From positions 1-53,832 of the forward strand of contig CALWKX010000015.1 of the NCBI GenBank assembly GCA_944381375.1: a stretch of DNA of 53,832 nucleotides, read 5' to 3'. Below are positions 25,455-38,955 of the stretch, in pieces. The notes under the pieces are model-generated. The model searched no databases and was not told where the DNA came from. It saw only the letters and a list, made by a program, of their open reading frames with translations. A program made the position numbers and the translations under genes. The DNA comes from an uncultured Lachnospiraceae bacterium (GTDB lineage: Bacteria > Bacillota > Clostridia > Eubacteriales > Anaerofustaceae). How positions within the stretch are numbered: position 1 is the first letter of the stretch; every line of letters starts with the position of its first letter.

Positions 25455-26483
25455 ATGGCGAAAAATACGTATAAATCGGCCGGCGTGGATAAACAGGCCG
25501 GATATGAAAGTGTAAATCTCATAAAAAAATTCATCAAAAATACATACAACGACACTGTTTTGGGAGATCTTGGAGGATTCGGAGGGTGCGTTGAAATACC
25601 GTCGGGCTATACCAATCCCGTGCTCGTTTCCGGCAGCGATGGAGTCGGCACTAAGCTTTTGATAGCTCAGCTTATGGACAAGCACGATACTGTGGGTCAG
25701 GATCTTGTTGCCATGTGCGTGAATGATATATTATGTCATGGCGCAAAACCCCTTTATTTTCTGGATTATATAGCATGCGGGAAAAACAAGCCTAAAAAAA
25801 TAGCTGAAATCGTTAAAGGCGTAGCTGACGGGTGCATTATAGCGGATTGCCCTCTTATTGGAGGAGAAACGGCGGAAATGCCTGGAATGTATGCCGAAGA
25901 CGAATACGATCTTGCCGGCTTTGCAACGGGAATAGTGGAAAAAAGCAAAATGATAACTGGTCAGAACATAAAAAAAGGCAACGTCCTTATAGGACTTTCG
26001 GCTTCAGGGTTTCATTCAAACGGTTATTCGCTTGTGAGAAAGGTGTTTTTCAAGGTAAATAATTATTTAGTAAGCACTTATATAGACGAATTGGGAATGA
26101 CGCTGGGCGAAGCTCTGCTGACGCCCACGTGCATTTATGCAAGAGACATTGCTGCGCTTATCAACAGTGTGGAAATAAAAGGTATGTGCAATATAACCGG
26201 CGGAGGATATGTGGAAAATATCCCGCGCATGATACCTGATGGTTTGTGCGCAAATGTTAAAATGCTGCCTTGTGAAAATAAGCTGTACGACCTAATAGCA
26301 AAAGAAGGCGATATTGACGAAGAAGAAATGTATGCCACTTTTAATATGGGAACAGGATTTGTCATAGCGGTTGATGAATCTTATGCGCAAAAAGCTTTGG
26401 ATATACTTGAACCTTTCGGGCATAAACCGTTTGTGCTTGGTCATATAACCGAAGATAAGGAGAAATTACGTTTATGCCGTTGA
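25455..26483 (+). CDS. purM: Phosphoribosylformylglycinamidine cyclo-ligase
   Basis: The 342-residue protein matches PurM. It has YKSAGVDKQAGYESVNLIKK at the start, VSGSDGVGTKLLIAQ with the GVGTK ATP-site motif, DLVAMCVNDILCHGAKPLYF, LIGGETAEMPGMY, and NITGGGYVENIPRM near the C-terminus. It closes the imidazole ring, turning FGAM into AIR with ATP. Its end overlaps purN by 10 bases. Confidence 0.96.
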   Translation: MAKNTYKSAGVDKQAGYESVNLIKKFIKNTYNDTVLGDLGGFGGCVEIPSGYTNPVLVSGSDGVGTKLLIAQLMDKHDTVGQDLVAMCVNDILCHGAKPLYFLDYIACGKNKPKKIAEIVKGVADGCIIADCPLIGGETAEMPGMYAEDEYDLAGFATGIVEKSKMITGQNIKKGNVLIGLSASGFHSNGYSLVRKVFFKVNNYLVSTYIDELGMTLGEALLTPTCIYARDIAALINSVEIKGMCNITGGGYVENIPRMIPDGLCANVKMLPCENKLYDLIAKEGDIDEEEMYATFNMGTGFVIAVDESYAQKALDILEPFGHKPFVLGHITEDKEKLRLCR

Positions 26484-27112
26484 AAAAAATCGTTGTGCTT
26501 GTTAGCGGTTCAGGTACGAATCTCCAATGCCTTATAGATAAAATCCACAATAAGTATGCGCAAATCGTGGCGGTAATATCGGACGTGCCTGACGCTTATG
26601 CGCTTAAGCGCGCAGAAAATACCGGCATTGCTGCAAAGACTTTTGATTACAGATCGTATCAGAATAAAAATCTTTTTTATGACGATATGCTGATATATAT
26701 TAATAAAATCGAACCTGACCTTATAGTTTTGGCCGGATTTTTAAAAATATTGCCTGAGAAATTTTATAATGAATATAAAAACAGAATAATGAATATACAT
26801 CCTTCGCTTATTCCGGCTTTTTGCGGCAAAGGCTATTACGGGCTGAAAGTGCATCAGGCCGTAATAGATTACGGAGTTAAGATAACGGGAGTTACCGTGC
26901 ATTTCGCAGATGCGGGAGCGGACACGGGTCCGGTGATACTTCAAAAAGCTGTTGAAGTATTTCAGGACGATACTGCCGAAACATTGCAAAAAAGAGTGCT
27001 CGGTACAGAACACGAGCTTTTGCCTGAAGCTGTAAAATTGTTTGTACAGCAAAAACTTGAAATAATAGGAAGAAAAGTATATATAAAGAAATCGGAGGCG
27101 CATAATGATTAA
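26474..27112 (+). CDS. purN: Phosphoribosylglycinamide formyltransferase
   Basis: The 212-residue protein has the GAR transformylase motifs: [15 protein letters not shown] for substrate phosphate, then [15 protein letters not shown], the catalytic asparagine in [11 protein letters not shown], and [19 protein letters not shown] with the HF-x-D folate-site block. It formylates GAR from 10-formyl-tetrahydrofolate. It overlaps purM by 10 bases and purH by 8, so the block is translationally coupled. Confidence 0.95.
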   Translation: MPLKKIVVLVSGSGTNLQCLIDKIHNKYAQIVAVISDVPDAYALKRAENTGIAAKTFDYRSYQNKNLFYDDMLIYINKIEPDLIVLAGFLKILPEKFYNEYKNRIMNIHPSLIPAFCGKGYYGLKVHQAVIDYGVKITGVTVHFADAGADTGPVILQKAVEVFQDDTAETLQKRVLGTEHELLPEAVKLFVQQKLEIIGRKVYIKKSEAHND

Positions 27113-28646
27113 AAGAGCGCTTATAAGCGTATCGGATAAAAAAGGAATCGTTGAGTTTGCAAAAGAATTAGCTTATTTGGATGTTGAAATAATATCAACA
27201 GGAGGTACGGCTAAACTTTTGAAAGAAAACGGTATCAAAGTTACGGGTATTTCCGAAATAACAGGCTTTGCGGAATGTCTTGATGGACGCGTGAAGACGC
27301 TGCATCCTGCGGTTCACGGCGCGCTGTTGGCAAGAAGGGACGTACCGGAGCATATTCAGCAGCTTGATTCATTGGGTATCAAGCCGATAGATATGGTCGT
27401 GGTTAATCTTTATCCGTTTAAAAAAACAATATTAAAACAGGGTGTAAGCTTTGAAGAAGCGATAGAAAATATAGATATCGGCGGACCGACAATGCTTCGC
27501 AGCGCTGCTAAAAATTTCAAAGACGTTGCTGTTGTCACTGATCCGGCTGATTATGAAAAGGTTTTGTGCGAGCTTAAAGACAATAAAGAAGTAAAATATG
27601 AAACCAAATTGTACCTTGCAAAAAAAGTATTCCAGCTTACTTCATATTACGATACGCTGATTTGCGATTATCTCAAAAAAGAAATGAAAGACGAATCTTT
27701 CCCTGATACTCTTACACTGGCGTATGATAAAGCAGCCGATCTGCGGTACGGGGAAAATCCTCATCAAAAAGCCGCTTTTTATAAGGAAATTGCCAATACG
27801 CAGGGATCATTGGCTAAAGCCGAGCAGCTTTGGGGCAAAGAACTTTCATATAACAACATTAACGATACAAATGCCGCTGTAGAAATGCTGAAGGAATTTA
27901 CTTCTGATTTGATAACTGTCGTCGGAGTAAAACACGCCAATCCGTGCGGCATCAGCAGCGCCGCTACTCTTATGCAGGCTTATACAAATGTGTATAATGC
28001 TGATCCCGTATCAATATTCGGCGGAATTATTGCGACCAACGGCATTGTAGATGAAACGTGCGCAAAGAAAATGGGGGAAATATTCCTCGAAGTGATAGTA
28101 GCTTCCGGCTTTACAGACGAGGCGTTGAAAATACTTGAGGCTAAAAAGAATATAAGACTTCTTAAACTTGACGAAATAGCCTTTAACGGTTATGCTTACG
28201 ATACGAAAAAAGTTCTCGGCGGGTTGTTGATTCAAACACGCGACAATATGCTTTACGAAAATCTTAAGGTAGTGACTGAAAGAAAGCCGACTGACGAGGA
28301 AATGCAGGATTTGATTTTTGCATTTAAGGCAGTCAAAAATACAAAGTCAAATGCCATATCCATTGTGAAAAACAAAACGCTTATCGCAAGCGGTCCGGGT
28401 CAGACAAACAGAATATGGGCGCTTCAAAATGCAGTAAGACAGGCCAATATTGACGTGAAGGGAAGCGTCTTGGCCTCAGATGCGTTTTTCCCGTTTGGCG
28501 ACTGTGTAAAAGCTGCGGCTGAAGCCGGTATAACCGCCATTATTCAGCCCGGAGGCTCTATAAGGGATGAAGACAGTATTGCATTGTGCGATAAGTTCGG
28601 TATAGCAATGGTGTTTACGGGAATACGTCATTTTAAGCACTCTTAA
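27105..28646 (+). CDS. purH: Bifunctional AICAR transformylase/IMP cyclohydrolase
   Basis: The 513-residue protein contains the N-terminal cyclohydrolase ([62 protein letters not shown]) and the C-terminal transformylase ([14 protein letters not shown], then [15 protein letters not shown] with the K-H pair of catalysis, and [19 protein letters not shown]). It carries out the last two steps to IMP. The start lies in the end of purN, preceded by CGGAGGC. Confidence 0.97.
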   Translation: MIKRALISVSDKKGIVEFAKELAYLDVEIISTGGTAKLLKENGIKVTGISEITGFAECLDGRVKTLHPAVHGALLARRDVPEHIQQLDSLGIKPIDMVVVNLYPFKKTILKQGVSFEEAIENIDIGGPTMLRSAAKNFKDVAVVTDPADYEKVLCELKDNKEVKYETKLYLAKKVFQLTSYYDTLICDYLKKEMKDESFPDTLTLAYDKAADLRYGENPHQKAAFYKEIANTQGSLAKAEQLWGKELSYNNINDTNAAVEMLKEFTSDLITVVGVKHANPCGISSAATLMQAYTNVYNADPVSIFGGIIATNGIVDETCAKKMGEIFLEVIVASGFTDEALKILEAKKNIRLLKLDEIAFNGYAYDTKKVLGGLLIQTRDNMLYENLKVVTERKPTDEEMQDLIFAFKAVKNTKSNAISIVKNKTLIASGPGQTNRIWALQNAVRQANIDVKGSVLASDAFFPFGDCVKAAAEAGITAIIQPGGSIRDEDSIALCDKFGIAMVFTGIRHFKHS

Positions 28647-28691
28647 CAGACTGCGTTATAATATATAGTAAAGAATTTAGCGAGGGAAAAA

Positions 28692-29972
28692 ATGAATATA
28701 TTGGTAGTCGGCGGCGGCGGCCGGGAGCATGCTTTGATATATAAGCTTTCTCAAAGCTCCATATGCGATAAAATTTACTGCGCGCCAGGCAACGCCGGGA
28801 TATCCGAGCTTGCTGAATGTATCGACATTAAGGCTAACGAGATACAAAAACTTTGCGATTTTGCAAAAGCGAATCGTATAGGTCTTACAGTTGTTGGCCC
28901 TGAAGATCCGTTGGTAATGGGTATTACAGATCTTTTTGAAGAAGAAGGCTTAAAAATATTCGGGCCGAGTAAAGAATGTGCGGCCTTTGAAGGCAGCAAA
29001 AAACTTACTAAGGAGTTTCTGTTTAAATATAAAATACCTACTGCCAATTATGTCAAAGCGGATTCGCCGGAGGAGGCTATTGATAAGCTTGAAAGATTTA
29101 ATTATCCTCTCGTGATCAAAGCGGACGGACTTGCCGCAGGAAAAGGCGTGCTCATCTGCAAGGATAAGGTGAGCGCCGTCGAAGCGATAAACAGCCTCAT
29201 GGTAGAAAAAACGCTTGGCGGCGCGGCGGATACAATTGTAATAGAAGAGTATCTTGACGGTGTGGAAACAAGCGTATTGTGCTTTATGGACGGTAATACT
29301 ATAGCGCCTATGGCAAGCTCCAAAGACTATAAACGAGCTATGGATAATGATATGGGGCTCAATACGGGAGGAATGGGTACGTATTCTCCCAATCCGCTGA
29401 TTACCGAAAAGATGATGAAAAAAATCAATGATGAGATTTTGGAGCCTGTTCTTCACGGTTTTAAGGCTGAAGGCTTAAGCTACAAAGGCGTATTGTATAT
29501 AGGACTTATGATAGTTGACGGACGTCCGAAAGTGCTTGAGTTCAATGTGCGTTTCGGTGATCCCGAGACTCAGGTTTTGATGCTGAGGCTTAAAAGCGAT
29601 CTTGTGGAGATTATGCTCAACTGTACTGACGGAATGCTTGATCCTTCTAAGATACAATGGTCTGACGAAGCGAGCGTATGCGTTGTCGCCGCCTCTGGCG
29701 GATATCCTGTTGAGTACGAAAAAGGCAAAAAAATCAGCATGGACGGCAATCTGGATGATATTACTGTGTTTCATGCGGGGACGGCTTTTGACGGCGAAGG
29801 CAATATTGTTACAAACGGGGGGCGCGTTCTGAATGTATGCGCTTGTGCGAATGATATTGAAAAAGCAAGAGAAAAAGTTTACTCAAATATAGATAAAATA
29901 AGTTTTGATGGAATGTTTTACAGGAAAGACATCGCCATTATAAGCAATACTTTAGACAAGGGGATGGCATGA
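28692..29972 (+). CDS. purD: Phosphoribosylamine-glycine ligase
   Basis: The 426-residue ATP-grasp enzyme begins [19 protein letters not shown] and has [42 protein letters not shown] as the ATP-grasp lid, and [19 protein letters not shown] as the metal site. It joins phosphoribosylamine and glycine to form GAR. It is 45 bases after purH with its own GAGGGA, and its stop overlaps the lepA ATG by four bases. Confidence 0.97.
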   Translation: MNILVVGGGGREHALIYKLSQSSICDKIYCAPGNAGISELAECIDIKANEIQKLCDFAKANRIGLTVVGPEDPLVMGITDLFEEEGLKIFGPSKECAAFEGSKKLTKEFLFKYKIPTANYVKADSPEEAIDKLERFNYPLVIKADGLAAGKGVLICKDKVSAVEAINSLMVEKTLGGAADTIVIEEYLDGVETSVLCFMDGNTIAPMASSKDYKRAMDNDMGLNTGGMGTYSPNPLITEKMMKKINDEILEPVLHGFKAEGLSYKGVLYIGLMIVDGRPKVLEFNVRFGDPETQVLMLRLKSDLVEIMLNCTDGMLDPSKIQWSDEASVCVVAASGGYPVEYEKGKKISMDGNLDDITVFHAGTAFDGEGNIVTNGGRVLNVCACANDIEKAREKVYSNIDKISFDGMFYRKDIAIISNTLDKGMA

Positions 29973-31774
29973 CGGATAAAAAACCGTTTACTCGAAATTT
30001 CAGTATAATTGCTCATATTGATCACGGCAAATCAACTCTTGCGGATCGTCTGATAGAGGCTACTGGCCTTTTGACGAAAAGAGAAATGTCTGAGCAGGTG
30101 CTTGACAAAATGGATCTTGAACGGGAGCGCGGCATAACGATAAAACTTCAGGCTGTTCGTTTAGTCTATCAGGCAAAAGACGGCAATGAATACGTATTGA
30201 ATTTGATAGACACGCCGGGGCATGTAGATTTCACTTATGAAGTATCGCGTTCCCTTGCTGCTTGCGAAGGCGCAGTATTGGTTGTGGACGCTACTCAGGG
30301 CATTCAGGCTCAAACGCTTGCTAATGTTTATCTTGCTCTTGATAATGATTTGGAGATAGTTCCTGTAATAAACAAAATTGATCTGCCCAGCGCGTGCGCA
30401 GAAGTTGCCATAAATGAAATAGAGGATTATATAGGGCTCGCTGCGAAGGACGCCCCGTTAATTTCAGCTAAGGAGGGCATAAATATTGATCAAGTGCTTG
30501 AAGCGATTGTAAATAAAATACCTCCTCCTGACAATAATGACGATAAGCCGCTTCGCGCACTTATTTTTGATTCTTATTACGACCCGTATAAAGGCGTTAT
30601 AGCTTCCGTCAGAATAGTGGATGGAATCCTTTCAAAAGGAATGAAGATAAAATTTATGGCCGCGGATAAAACGTTTGAAACGGAAGAGGTCGGCGTATTT
30701 ACTAATACTCTTACGCCCACGGGCAGGTTATGTTCGGGCGACGTTGGTTATGTTACGGCTTCTATAAAAAACGTGGCTGACACAAGAGTAGGCGATACCA
30801 TAACGAGTGCAGATAACCCTGCGCTTGAGCCTCTTGCAGGTTATAAAAAAATAAATCCCATGGTCTATTGCGGTATTTATCCGGCAGACGGAAGCAAGTA
30901 TGAAGATTTGAAAGAATCGCTTGCAAAGCTTAAGCTCAACGATGCTTCTTTGATTTATGAGCCGGAAACCTCCAATGCTCTCGGGTTTGGTTTCCGATGC
31001 GGATTTCTTGGACTTTTGCACATGGAAGTCACTCAGCAAAGGCTTGACAGGGAATATGATCTTGACCTTATCACTACGGCGCCGAGCGTAAGCTATAACG
31101 TTATAAAAACGGACGGCAGCATGATAAAGGTAGATAACCCGGCGAACCTTCCGGAGGCGGCGCAGATAGATTATATGGAAGAGCCGTTCGTTCAGGCCGA
31201 TATAATGCTTCCGAGCGATTATGTAGGCGCAGTAATGGAACTCTGTCAGAAAAGGCGCGGCAAGTTCGTTACAATGGAATATATAGAAGAAAAAAGAGTC
31301 GTGCTTAAATACGAGCTTCCTCTTAATGAAATCATATATGATTTTTTCGATGCCCTTAAATCGAAAACAAAAGGCTATGCTTCGCTTGACTATGAAATAA
31401 ATGAATACCGCAAAGCGGATCTTGTTAAGCTTGACATATATTTAAACGGTGAAATAGTTGACGCTCTTTCTTTCATCGTGCACAAGGATAGCGCCTATTT
31501 TAAAGGGAGAAGCATCTGCGAAAAACTGAAAAAAGAAATACCTAAGCATATGTTTGAAATTCCTATACAGGCGGCCATAGGCGGAAAAATTATAGCCAGA
31601 GAAACAGTTGGGGCACTGAGAAAAGATGTCCTTGCAAAATGTTACGGCGGAGATATTACGCGTAAAAAGAAACTTTTGGAAAAGCAGAAAGAGGGTAAAA
31701 AACGCATGAGGCAGATAGGAACCGTTGAAGTTCCTCAGGAAGCTTTCATGGCGGTTTTGAAGCTGGATGAATGA
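29969..31774 (+). CDS. lepA: Elongation factor 4 (back-translocating GTPase)
   Basis: The 601-residue protein is LepA and not a full-length EF-G: it has G1 [24 protein letters not shown] as G2, [16 protein letters not shown] as G3, NKIDLP as G4, and the LepA C-terminal domain with [20 protein letters not shown]. It binds the ribosome and affects translocation under stress. It is coupled to purD by an ATGA overlap and to hemW by an 8-base overlap, so an ordinary purine operon runs into translation and haem genes. Confidence 0.97.
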   Translation: MTDKKPFTRNFSIIAHIDHGKSTLADRLIEATGLLTKREMSEQVLDKMDLERERGITIKLQAVRLVYQAKDGNEYVLNLIDTPGHVDFTYEVSRSLAACEGAVLVVDATQGIQAQTLANVYLALDNDLEIVPVINKIDLPSACAEVAINEIEDYIGLAAKDAPLISAKEGINIDQVLEAIVNKIPPPDNNDDKPLRALIFDSYYDPYKGVIASVRIVDGILSKGMKIKFMAADKTFETEEVGVFTNTLTPTGRLCSGDVGYVTASIKNVADTRVGDTITSADNPALEPLAGYKKINPMVYCGIYPADGSKYEDLKESLAKLKLNDASLIYEPETSNALGFGFRCGFLGLLHMEVTQQRLDREYDLDLITTAPSVSYNVIKTDGSMIKVDNPANLPEAAQIDYMEEPFVQADIMLPSDYVGAVMELCQKRRGKFVTMEYIEEKRVVLKYELPLNEIIYDFFDALKSKTKGYASLDYEINEYRKADLVKLDIYLNGEIVDALSFIVHKDSAYFKGRSICEKLKKEIPKHMFEIPIQAAIGGKIIARETVGALRKDVLAKCYGGDITRKKKLLEKQKEGKKRMRQIGTVEVPQEAFMAVLKLDE

Positions 31775-32891
31775 TGTTCTTTCCGTTTATGTACACATAC
31801 CTTTTTGTCTGAAAAAGTGTTATTACTGCGATTTTGCTTCCTATACGGATACAATGCTGACTGAGGAATATTTCAGTTCGCTTATAAGGGAAATTAATCA
31901 AAAGAGGCGGTTATTCTCTCGCGAAATAGATACTGTTTATATCGGAGGAGGTACGCCTTCTTTTGTTGAGGCGGATTATATTCTCAAAATTATTGCTGCC
32001 TTAAGAGCGGTTGCCTTGATTAAAGAAGATTGCGAAATTACAATAGAAGCAAACCCGAATTCGCTGACTAAGGATAATTTGAAAAAATATACTGACGCCG
32101 GTATAAACAGAATCAGTCTCGGGGTACAGTCGTTTTTCGACGATGAGCTTGCAAGAATAGGCAGATCTCATACAGCGGCGCAGGCGTACGGCGCCGTTGA
32201 ACTTATGCATGAATTGGATATCAAAAACTTTAATATAGATCTTATGTTTTCACTGCCTAATCAAACGTGCGAAAGCTGGAGTAAAACGCTTAAGACTGCG
32301 GGTGCCTCAGGCGCTGCGCATTTAAGCGTTTATGCTCTTACGCTTGAAAAGGGTACTTTGATGTTTAAAATGTATAAAGAAGGCGTATATGCTCAGGACG
32401 ATGATCTTGATAGAAAAATGTATCATGCTGCAAAAAATATTTTGGGCAAATACGGCTATGAGCGATATGAGATATCCAATTTTGCCAAAAAAAATTATCG
32501 TTGCATGCATAACGTTTATTGCTGGGATATGCAGGAATACATCGGGCTTGGCGCGGCGGCGCACAGCTATTTCGGCAAGAAAAGATTCAGTAACCCGTAT
32601 TTGTTAAAAGAATATATTGCGGTTGAGGATTATTGCTGCTTTTATGATAATGCCGTCATAGAGCAGGAAAGCGAGCTGATGGGAGATTTTGTGATGCTTG
32701 CCCTGAGACGCAATGAAGGAATTGACATTGATAAGTTTCATTCGGTTTTCGGGAAGGAATTTGAAAGCGTTTATCCGCATAAAGCTGATAAATGGATAGA
32801 AATGGGACTTCTAATAAGCAAGAATGGAATGTATTGTTTGAGCGATAAAGGATATGATTTTGCTTCAATGGTAATGCGGGATTTTATTTGA
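31767..32891 (+). CDS. hemW: Radical SAM haem chaperone HemW
   Basis: The 374-residue protein has the HemW iron-sulfur motif in [18 protein letters not shown] (C-x-x-x-C-x-x-C), then [45 protein letters not shown] and the C-terminal HemW domain with [11 protein letters not shown]. HemW binds haem and delivers it to target enzymes, and is often annotated as coproporphyrinogen oxidase. The lepA-hemW order is common upstream of hrcA in Firmicutes, as here. Confidence 0.94.
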   Translation: MNDVLSVYVHIPFCLKKCYYCDFASYTDTMLTEEYFSSLIREINQKRRLFSREIDTVYIGGGTPSFVEADYILKIIAALRAVALIKEDCEITIEANPNSLTKDNLKKYTDAGINRISLGVQSFFDDELARIGRSHTAAQAYGAVELMHELDIKNFNIDLMFSLPNQTCESWSKTLKTAGASGAAHLSVYALTLEKGTLMFKMYKEGVYAQDDDLDRKMYHAAKNILGKYGYERYEISNFAKKNYRCMHNVYCWDMQEYIGLGAAAHSYFGKKRFSNPYLLKEYIAVEDYCCFYDNAVIEQESELMGDFVMLALRRNEGIDIDKFHSVFGKEFESVYPHKADKWIEMGLLISKNGMYCLSDKGYDFASMVMRDFI

Positions 32892-32986
32892 TAATCATAC
32901 TGTAATATTTTTTTAATCTGCTTTAAATATAAAGCTCTTTTGTAAAAAAATTTTTTTGATTTTTGGAAGGTTTTTGCTTTTAGCTC

Positions 32987-33015
32987 TTGACAAAATCTTC
33001 AAGTAATGGTATCTT
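32987..33015 (+). promoter_or_regulatory. Heat-shock operon promoter
   Basis: TTGACA (32987-32992) and TATCTT (33010-33015) are 17 bp apart, with the start near 33022, just before the CIRCE element. Confidence 0.8.
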
Positions 33016-33024
33016 ACACTTGTA

Positions 33025-33051
33025 TTAGCACTCATTAATGATGAGTGCTAA
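33025..33051 (+). promoter_or_regulatory. CIRCE operator (HrcA binding site)
   Basis: TTAGCACTC, nine bases, GAGTGCTAA is a perfect match to the CIRCE consensus. It sits immediately downstream of the start site and 17 bases before the hrcA ATG. Confidence 0.98.
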
Positions 33052-33068
33052 TAAATAGGTGGTTGAAG

Positions 33069-34108
33069 ATGAAAAGTGATGACAGAAAGTTTGCAATACT
33101 TTATTCGATAATCCGTGACTACATCAGAACCGCCGAGCCTGTGGGTTCGCGTACGATCGAAAAAAATTATAATTTAGGCATATCGTCAGCGACTATCAGG
33201 AACGAAATGGCGGATCTTGAAGATATGGGTCTGCTTGTTCAGCCTCATGCATCTTCTGGCAGAATTCCATCGGATAAAGCATACAGGATGTATGTTAATA
33301 ATTTCATGAAAATCTCAGATGTGGAGAGCTATGTAATTGAGAATGTAAGAACGCTTTACGATAAGTATGTAGGTCAGTTAAATAAAGCCATAGAAGCGAC
33401 AGCGGAGATTTTGACAAAATTGACAAATCTTACAGCTCTTGTGATGACGCCTCATATTACTCAAATGGATATAAAAGATATCCGCCTTATTCATATCGAA
33501 GGGGAGAGAGCTCTTTTAGTTATCATCACAAAGCAAGGTATTGTCAAAAATGCGGAAATAAGGCTGAATTCCAAAACTGATAAAAAACAGCTTGAAAAAA
33601 TTACGGTATTTCTCAATATGTGCGTTGACGGTATTAATAATGATTTTGAGGCCGAAAACTTCAGCATTGCGATGGAGGCCTTGAACAGCCAGGAGCAGCG
33701 CATATTGGCCGAAGTGGTAGCCGCGATAAAGAATATTTACCAGCAAGACGCGGATACTAAAGTATATGCCTCAGGTCTGACAGAAATATTTAAATATCCT
33801 GAGTTTAAGGATATGGAAAAAGCGCGCAAAGTATTGGAAACGCTGCATAAACAGGATATGATATCTTATCTTTTGACTGAAGCGATGGACAGCGGTATAA
33901 ATATCAAGATAGGCAACGAAAATACTTTTGAAGAGCTGAACGATTGCTCGGTAGTTACTGCGACTTATAAGCTCAACGGAAGGCCGATAGGTTCCATAGG
34001 CATAGTAGGTCCGACAAGGATGGATTACGATTACTGCGTTTCTGTAATCAAGGCGATGACTAAAACGTTGGATAAGCATTTGTCGGATACTTTGGGAGGA
34101 AAGGATTA

Positions 34109-34109
<1 letters not shown>
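33069..34109 (+). CDS. hrcA: Heat-inducible transcription repressor HrcA
   Basis: From the ATG at 33069 the protein has 346 residues; a start at 33045 would lie inside CIRCE and is rejected. It has the winged helix with RTAEPVGSRTIEKNYNLGIS, ATIRNEMADLEDMGLLVQPH and SSGRIPSDKAYRMYV. The C-terminal part includes GSIGIVGPTRMDYDYCVSVI. HrcA binds CIRCE and is kept active by GroEL. It is the first gene of the operon; its stop overlaps the grpE ATG by one base (TAATG). Confidence 0.97.
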
Positions 34110-36584
<2,475 letters not shown>

Positions 36585-36611
36585 TCAAATTAAATAATTT
36601 AGTATCCCTTA

Positions 36612-36642
36612 ATCAAAGGTGCATTCAATATGCACCTTTGAT
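36612..36642 (+). other. Hairpin between dnaK and dnaJ
   Basis: ATCAAAGGTGCA (36612-36623) pairs with TGCACCTTTGAT (36631-36642) across a 7-base loop. No T run follows, so it is more likely an mRNA stability or processing structure than a terminator. Confidence 0.7.
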
Positions 36643-36664
36643 ATTGATGTTTATAGGTGGATAA

Positions 36665-37795
36665 ATGGCAAAAAGAGATTATTATGAAGTTTTGGGTGTA
36701 GATAAGACAGCAACAGAAGAAGAAATAAAAAAAGCATACCGAAAGCTTGCAATGAAATATCATCCAGACCGAAATCCAGGCGATAAAACAGCCGAAGAAA
36801 AATTCAAGGAGGTGACCGAAGCTTACGAAGTTCTCAGTGATGCTGACAAGCGTGCGCGGTATGATCAGCTTGGGCATGATGCTTTTGATCCAAATAAGAA
36901 TTCCGGTTTCGGAGGCTTTTCCGGTTTTTCGGGAGGAGATTATTCAGATATATTCGGCGATATATTCAACATGTTCGGCGGAGGTTTTTCTTCATCTTCA
37001 AGAAGGAAAGGCCCTCAGAAGGGATCGGATATACGTGTAAATATAAATATTACATTTGAAGAAGCGGCGTTCGGGTGTGAGAAGAAAATAAAGCTCAGTA
37101 GGAGAGAAAAATGCTCTGCGTGCGGCGGGACGGGATCCAGAGACGGACGTGTAAAAACGTGTGATAAATGTGGCGGATCAGGTCAGATACGAGTCACTCA
37201 GAACAGCATGCTCGGCATGATTCAATCAGTTCAAACATGTGATAAATGCGGCGGCAAAGGAACAATAATCGAAAATCCCTGTGCGAATTGTTCTGGTACA
37301 GGACGCGAAGTAAAGCAACGCCAGATCACTATAAGAATCAGCGCCGGAGTCGATACGGGCAGCGTGCTTCCATTAAGAGGCGAAGGAAATGCCGGGATAA
37401 ATGGTGGACCGAGCGGAGATGTGCTTGTATTTATCAATGTCAAACCTCATGAGCTGTTTAGAAGAGACGGCAGTGATATATATTTGAACGTCCCTATAAC
37501 TTTTGTTCAGGCTGCGCTTGGTGATGAGATAATGGTTCCTACCTTGGAAGGTAAAGTTAAGCTGAAGGTGCCTGAGGGGACTCAGACGGGCACGATGTTC
37601 AAGCTGAGGGGCAAAGGTATACAGAATTTAGGAGGCTTTGGCAAGGGAAGTCAGTATGTCACTGTTAATGTGGAAATTCCCCAAAAGCTCAATGGCAAGC
37701 AGAAGCAGGCGCTTAGAGAATTTGATAAAGCTGGCAGCGAAGGATTCCAAAAGCACAAGGCTTTTTGGGAAAATATTAATAAAAAGTTTAAATAA
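36665..37795 (+). CDS. dnaJ: Co-chaperone DnaJ (Hsp40)
   Basis: The 376-residue protein is a class A DnaJ. It has a J domain with [15 protein letters not shown] (HPD motif), a glycine/phenylalanine region, and four zinc repeats: [24 protein letters not shown] and CANCSGTG, then the C-terminal domain. It brings clients to DnaK and stimulates its ATPase. The gene follows a 31-base hairpin and an AGGTGG ribosome binding site and ends the operon. Confidence 0.97.
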   Translation: MAKRDYYEVLGVDKTATEEEIKKAYRKLAMKYHPDRNPGDKTAEEKFKEVTEAYEVLSDADKRARYDQLGHDAFDPNKNSGFGGFSGFSGGDYSDIFGDIFNMFGGGFSSSSRRKGPQKGSDIRVNINITFEEAAFGCEKKIKLSRREKCSACGGTGSRDGRVKTCDKCGGSGQIRVTQNSMLGMIQSVQTCDKCGGKGTIIENPCANCSGTGREVKQRQITIRISAGVDTGSVLPLRGEGNAGINGGPSGDVLVFINVKPHELFRRDGSDIYLNVPITFVQAALGDEIMVPTLEGKVKLKVPEGTQTGTMFKLRGKGIQNLGGFGKGSQYVTVNVEIPQKLNGKQKQALREFDKAGSEGFQKHKAFWENINKKFK

Positions 37796-37817
37796 AAGCG
37801 GTGTTTACCGCTTTTTT
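37795..37817 (+). terminator. Terminator of the heat-shock operon
   Basis: AAAGCGGT pairs with ACCGCTTT across loop GTTT and is followed by T. It starts at the dnaJ stop, and the four-arm element begins as the T run ends. Confidence 0.85.
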
Positions 37818-37949
37818 ATTATACGCGAGCATTTGAAGGGCGCCGCGCCAGGACGTGATACGTCCAAGCGAGCCTTATGGCTCGCCAGCAGCAAAAGCGT
37901 ATACGCTTTTGCTGCTGGCGCGGCGCCCTTCAAATGCTCGCGTATAATA
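37817..37949. repeat. Multi-hairpin element, copy C: 34-bp stem enclosing three arms
   Basis: Bases 37817-37850 are perfectly complementary to 37916-37949 (34 bp). Between them lie three further hairpins: 37851-37865 (6 bp, loop GAT), 37868-37885 (7 bp, loop TTAT) and 37886-37917 (a 32-base palindrome), leaving almost no unpaired bases. The result is a four-way junction. It is much richer in G and C than its surroundings and has no open frame. It starts exactly at the dnaJ terminator T run. It lacks the leading module seen in the other two copies. Confidence 0.85.
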
Positions 37950-38010
37950 TTGCATTTTCTGCCATTATAAAGTATACTTATACATCATCTTTGAAAGGAC
38001 AATTAAAACA

Positions 38011-38781
38011 ATGTTTAAACACGCTATTGTAAGAAGACCTTCACGTTCTATGTTAAGCGGTATAACCACTTCTTCATATTTGGGAAAACCTGATTTTGAC
38101 AATGCATTAAGACAGCACGACGAATATATAAAAACACTTGAAAAAACAGGAGTAACCGTTGAAGTTCTTGAGGCAGTAGAGGAATATCCTGATTCCTGTT
38201 TTGTAGAAGATGTAGCGGTTTTGACGCCAAAGGGCGCTGTTATAACCAATCCCGGCGCCCCTACGCGTAAAGGTGAAGTTGAGTTGATAATATCCACAAT
38301 AAAGCAGTATTATGATGATAAGGATATTTACCGTATAACTAATCCCGGCACTGTGGAAGGCGGAGACGTTATGATGGTCGGCGAACGTTTTTATATCGGA
38401 AAATCAAAACGCACTAACGAAGAAGGCATTAAACAGTTTACTAAAATACTTGAAGGCATGGGCTACAGCGTGGTAGCTGTACCGGTAAATAAAATACTGC
38501 ATCTGAAAACAGGCGTGGATTATATTGGAAACAACAATATGTTGGTATCTGGCGAATTTATCGGAATGGATATATTTGAAAGTTACGAAAATCATATAAT
38601 CGATGATAATGAAGCCTACGCAGTAAACAGCCTTTTGATGAATGATAAAATAATAGTGCCCTATGGGTTTCCTTCTACATTGGAGATGATACAAAAGTTA
38701 GGATATGAAACTCTTGTGTGCGACAGTTCGGAATTCAGAAAAATTGACGGAGGACTAAGCTGTCTTTCGCTTAGATTTTAA
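38011..38781 (+). CDS. Dimethylarginine dimethylaminohydrolase (DDAH)-family hydrolase
   Basis: The 256-residue protein belongs to the guanidino-modifying enzyme group. It shows DSCFVEDVAVLTPKGAVI with the acidic substrate contact, GTVEGGDVMM, the catalytic histidine in ILHLKTGVDYI and the nucleophilic cysteine in GGLSCLSLRF five residues from the C-terminus. The reaction would split a methylated arginine or related guanidine into citrulline and amine; the exact substrate is not readable. It has its own transcript, with AAAGGAC before the ATG. Confidence 0.88.
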   Translation: MFKHAIVRRPSRSMLSGITTSSYLGKPDFDNALRQHDEYIKTLEKTGVTVEVLEAVEEYPDSCFVEDVAVLTPKGAVITNPGAPTRKGEVELIISTIKQYYDDKDIYRITNPGTVEGGDVMMVGERFYIGKSKRTNEEGIKQFTKILEGMGYSVVAVPVNKILHLKTGVDYIGNNNMLVSGEFIGMDIFESYENHIIDDNEAYAVNSLLMNDKIIVPYGFPSTLEMIQKLGYETLVCDSSEFRKIDGGLSCLSLRF

Positions 38782-38808
38782 TATAAAGTAATTTCTCTTG
38801 CATAAAAT

Positions 38809-38846
38809 AGACTCAAGATTTTCTTTGGGTCTAATTTTATTTTTTT
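38809..38846 (+). terminator. Terminator after the DDAH-like gene
   Basis: AGACTCAAG pairs with TTTGGGTCT with two G-T pairs; a T-rich stretch follows. Confidence 0.7.
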
Positions 38847-38955
38847 TAACGGATGGGAATATCTTTAATCCGAATCATCCTTTTGATTTATCAAGCATTT
38901 TATTGTGTTGGCATTTAAAAACTTTTATTGTATAATGGATCACGGAGTGGAATAA

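Noticed and set aside
33045-33068. Upstream ATG of hrcA
   Set aside because: It lies inside the CIRCE operator; HrcA proteins start at the position matching 33069.
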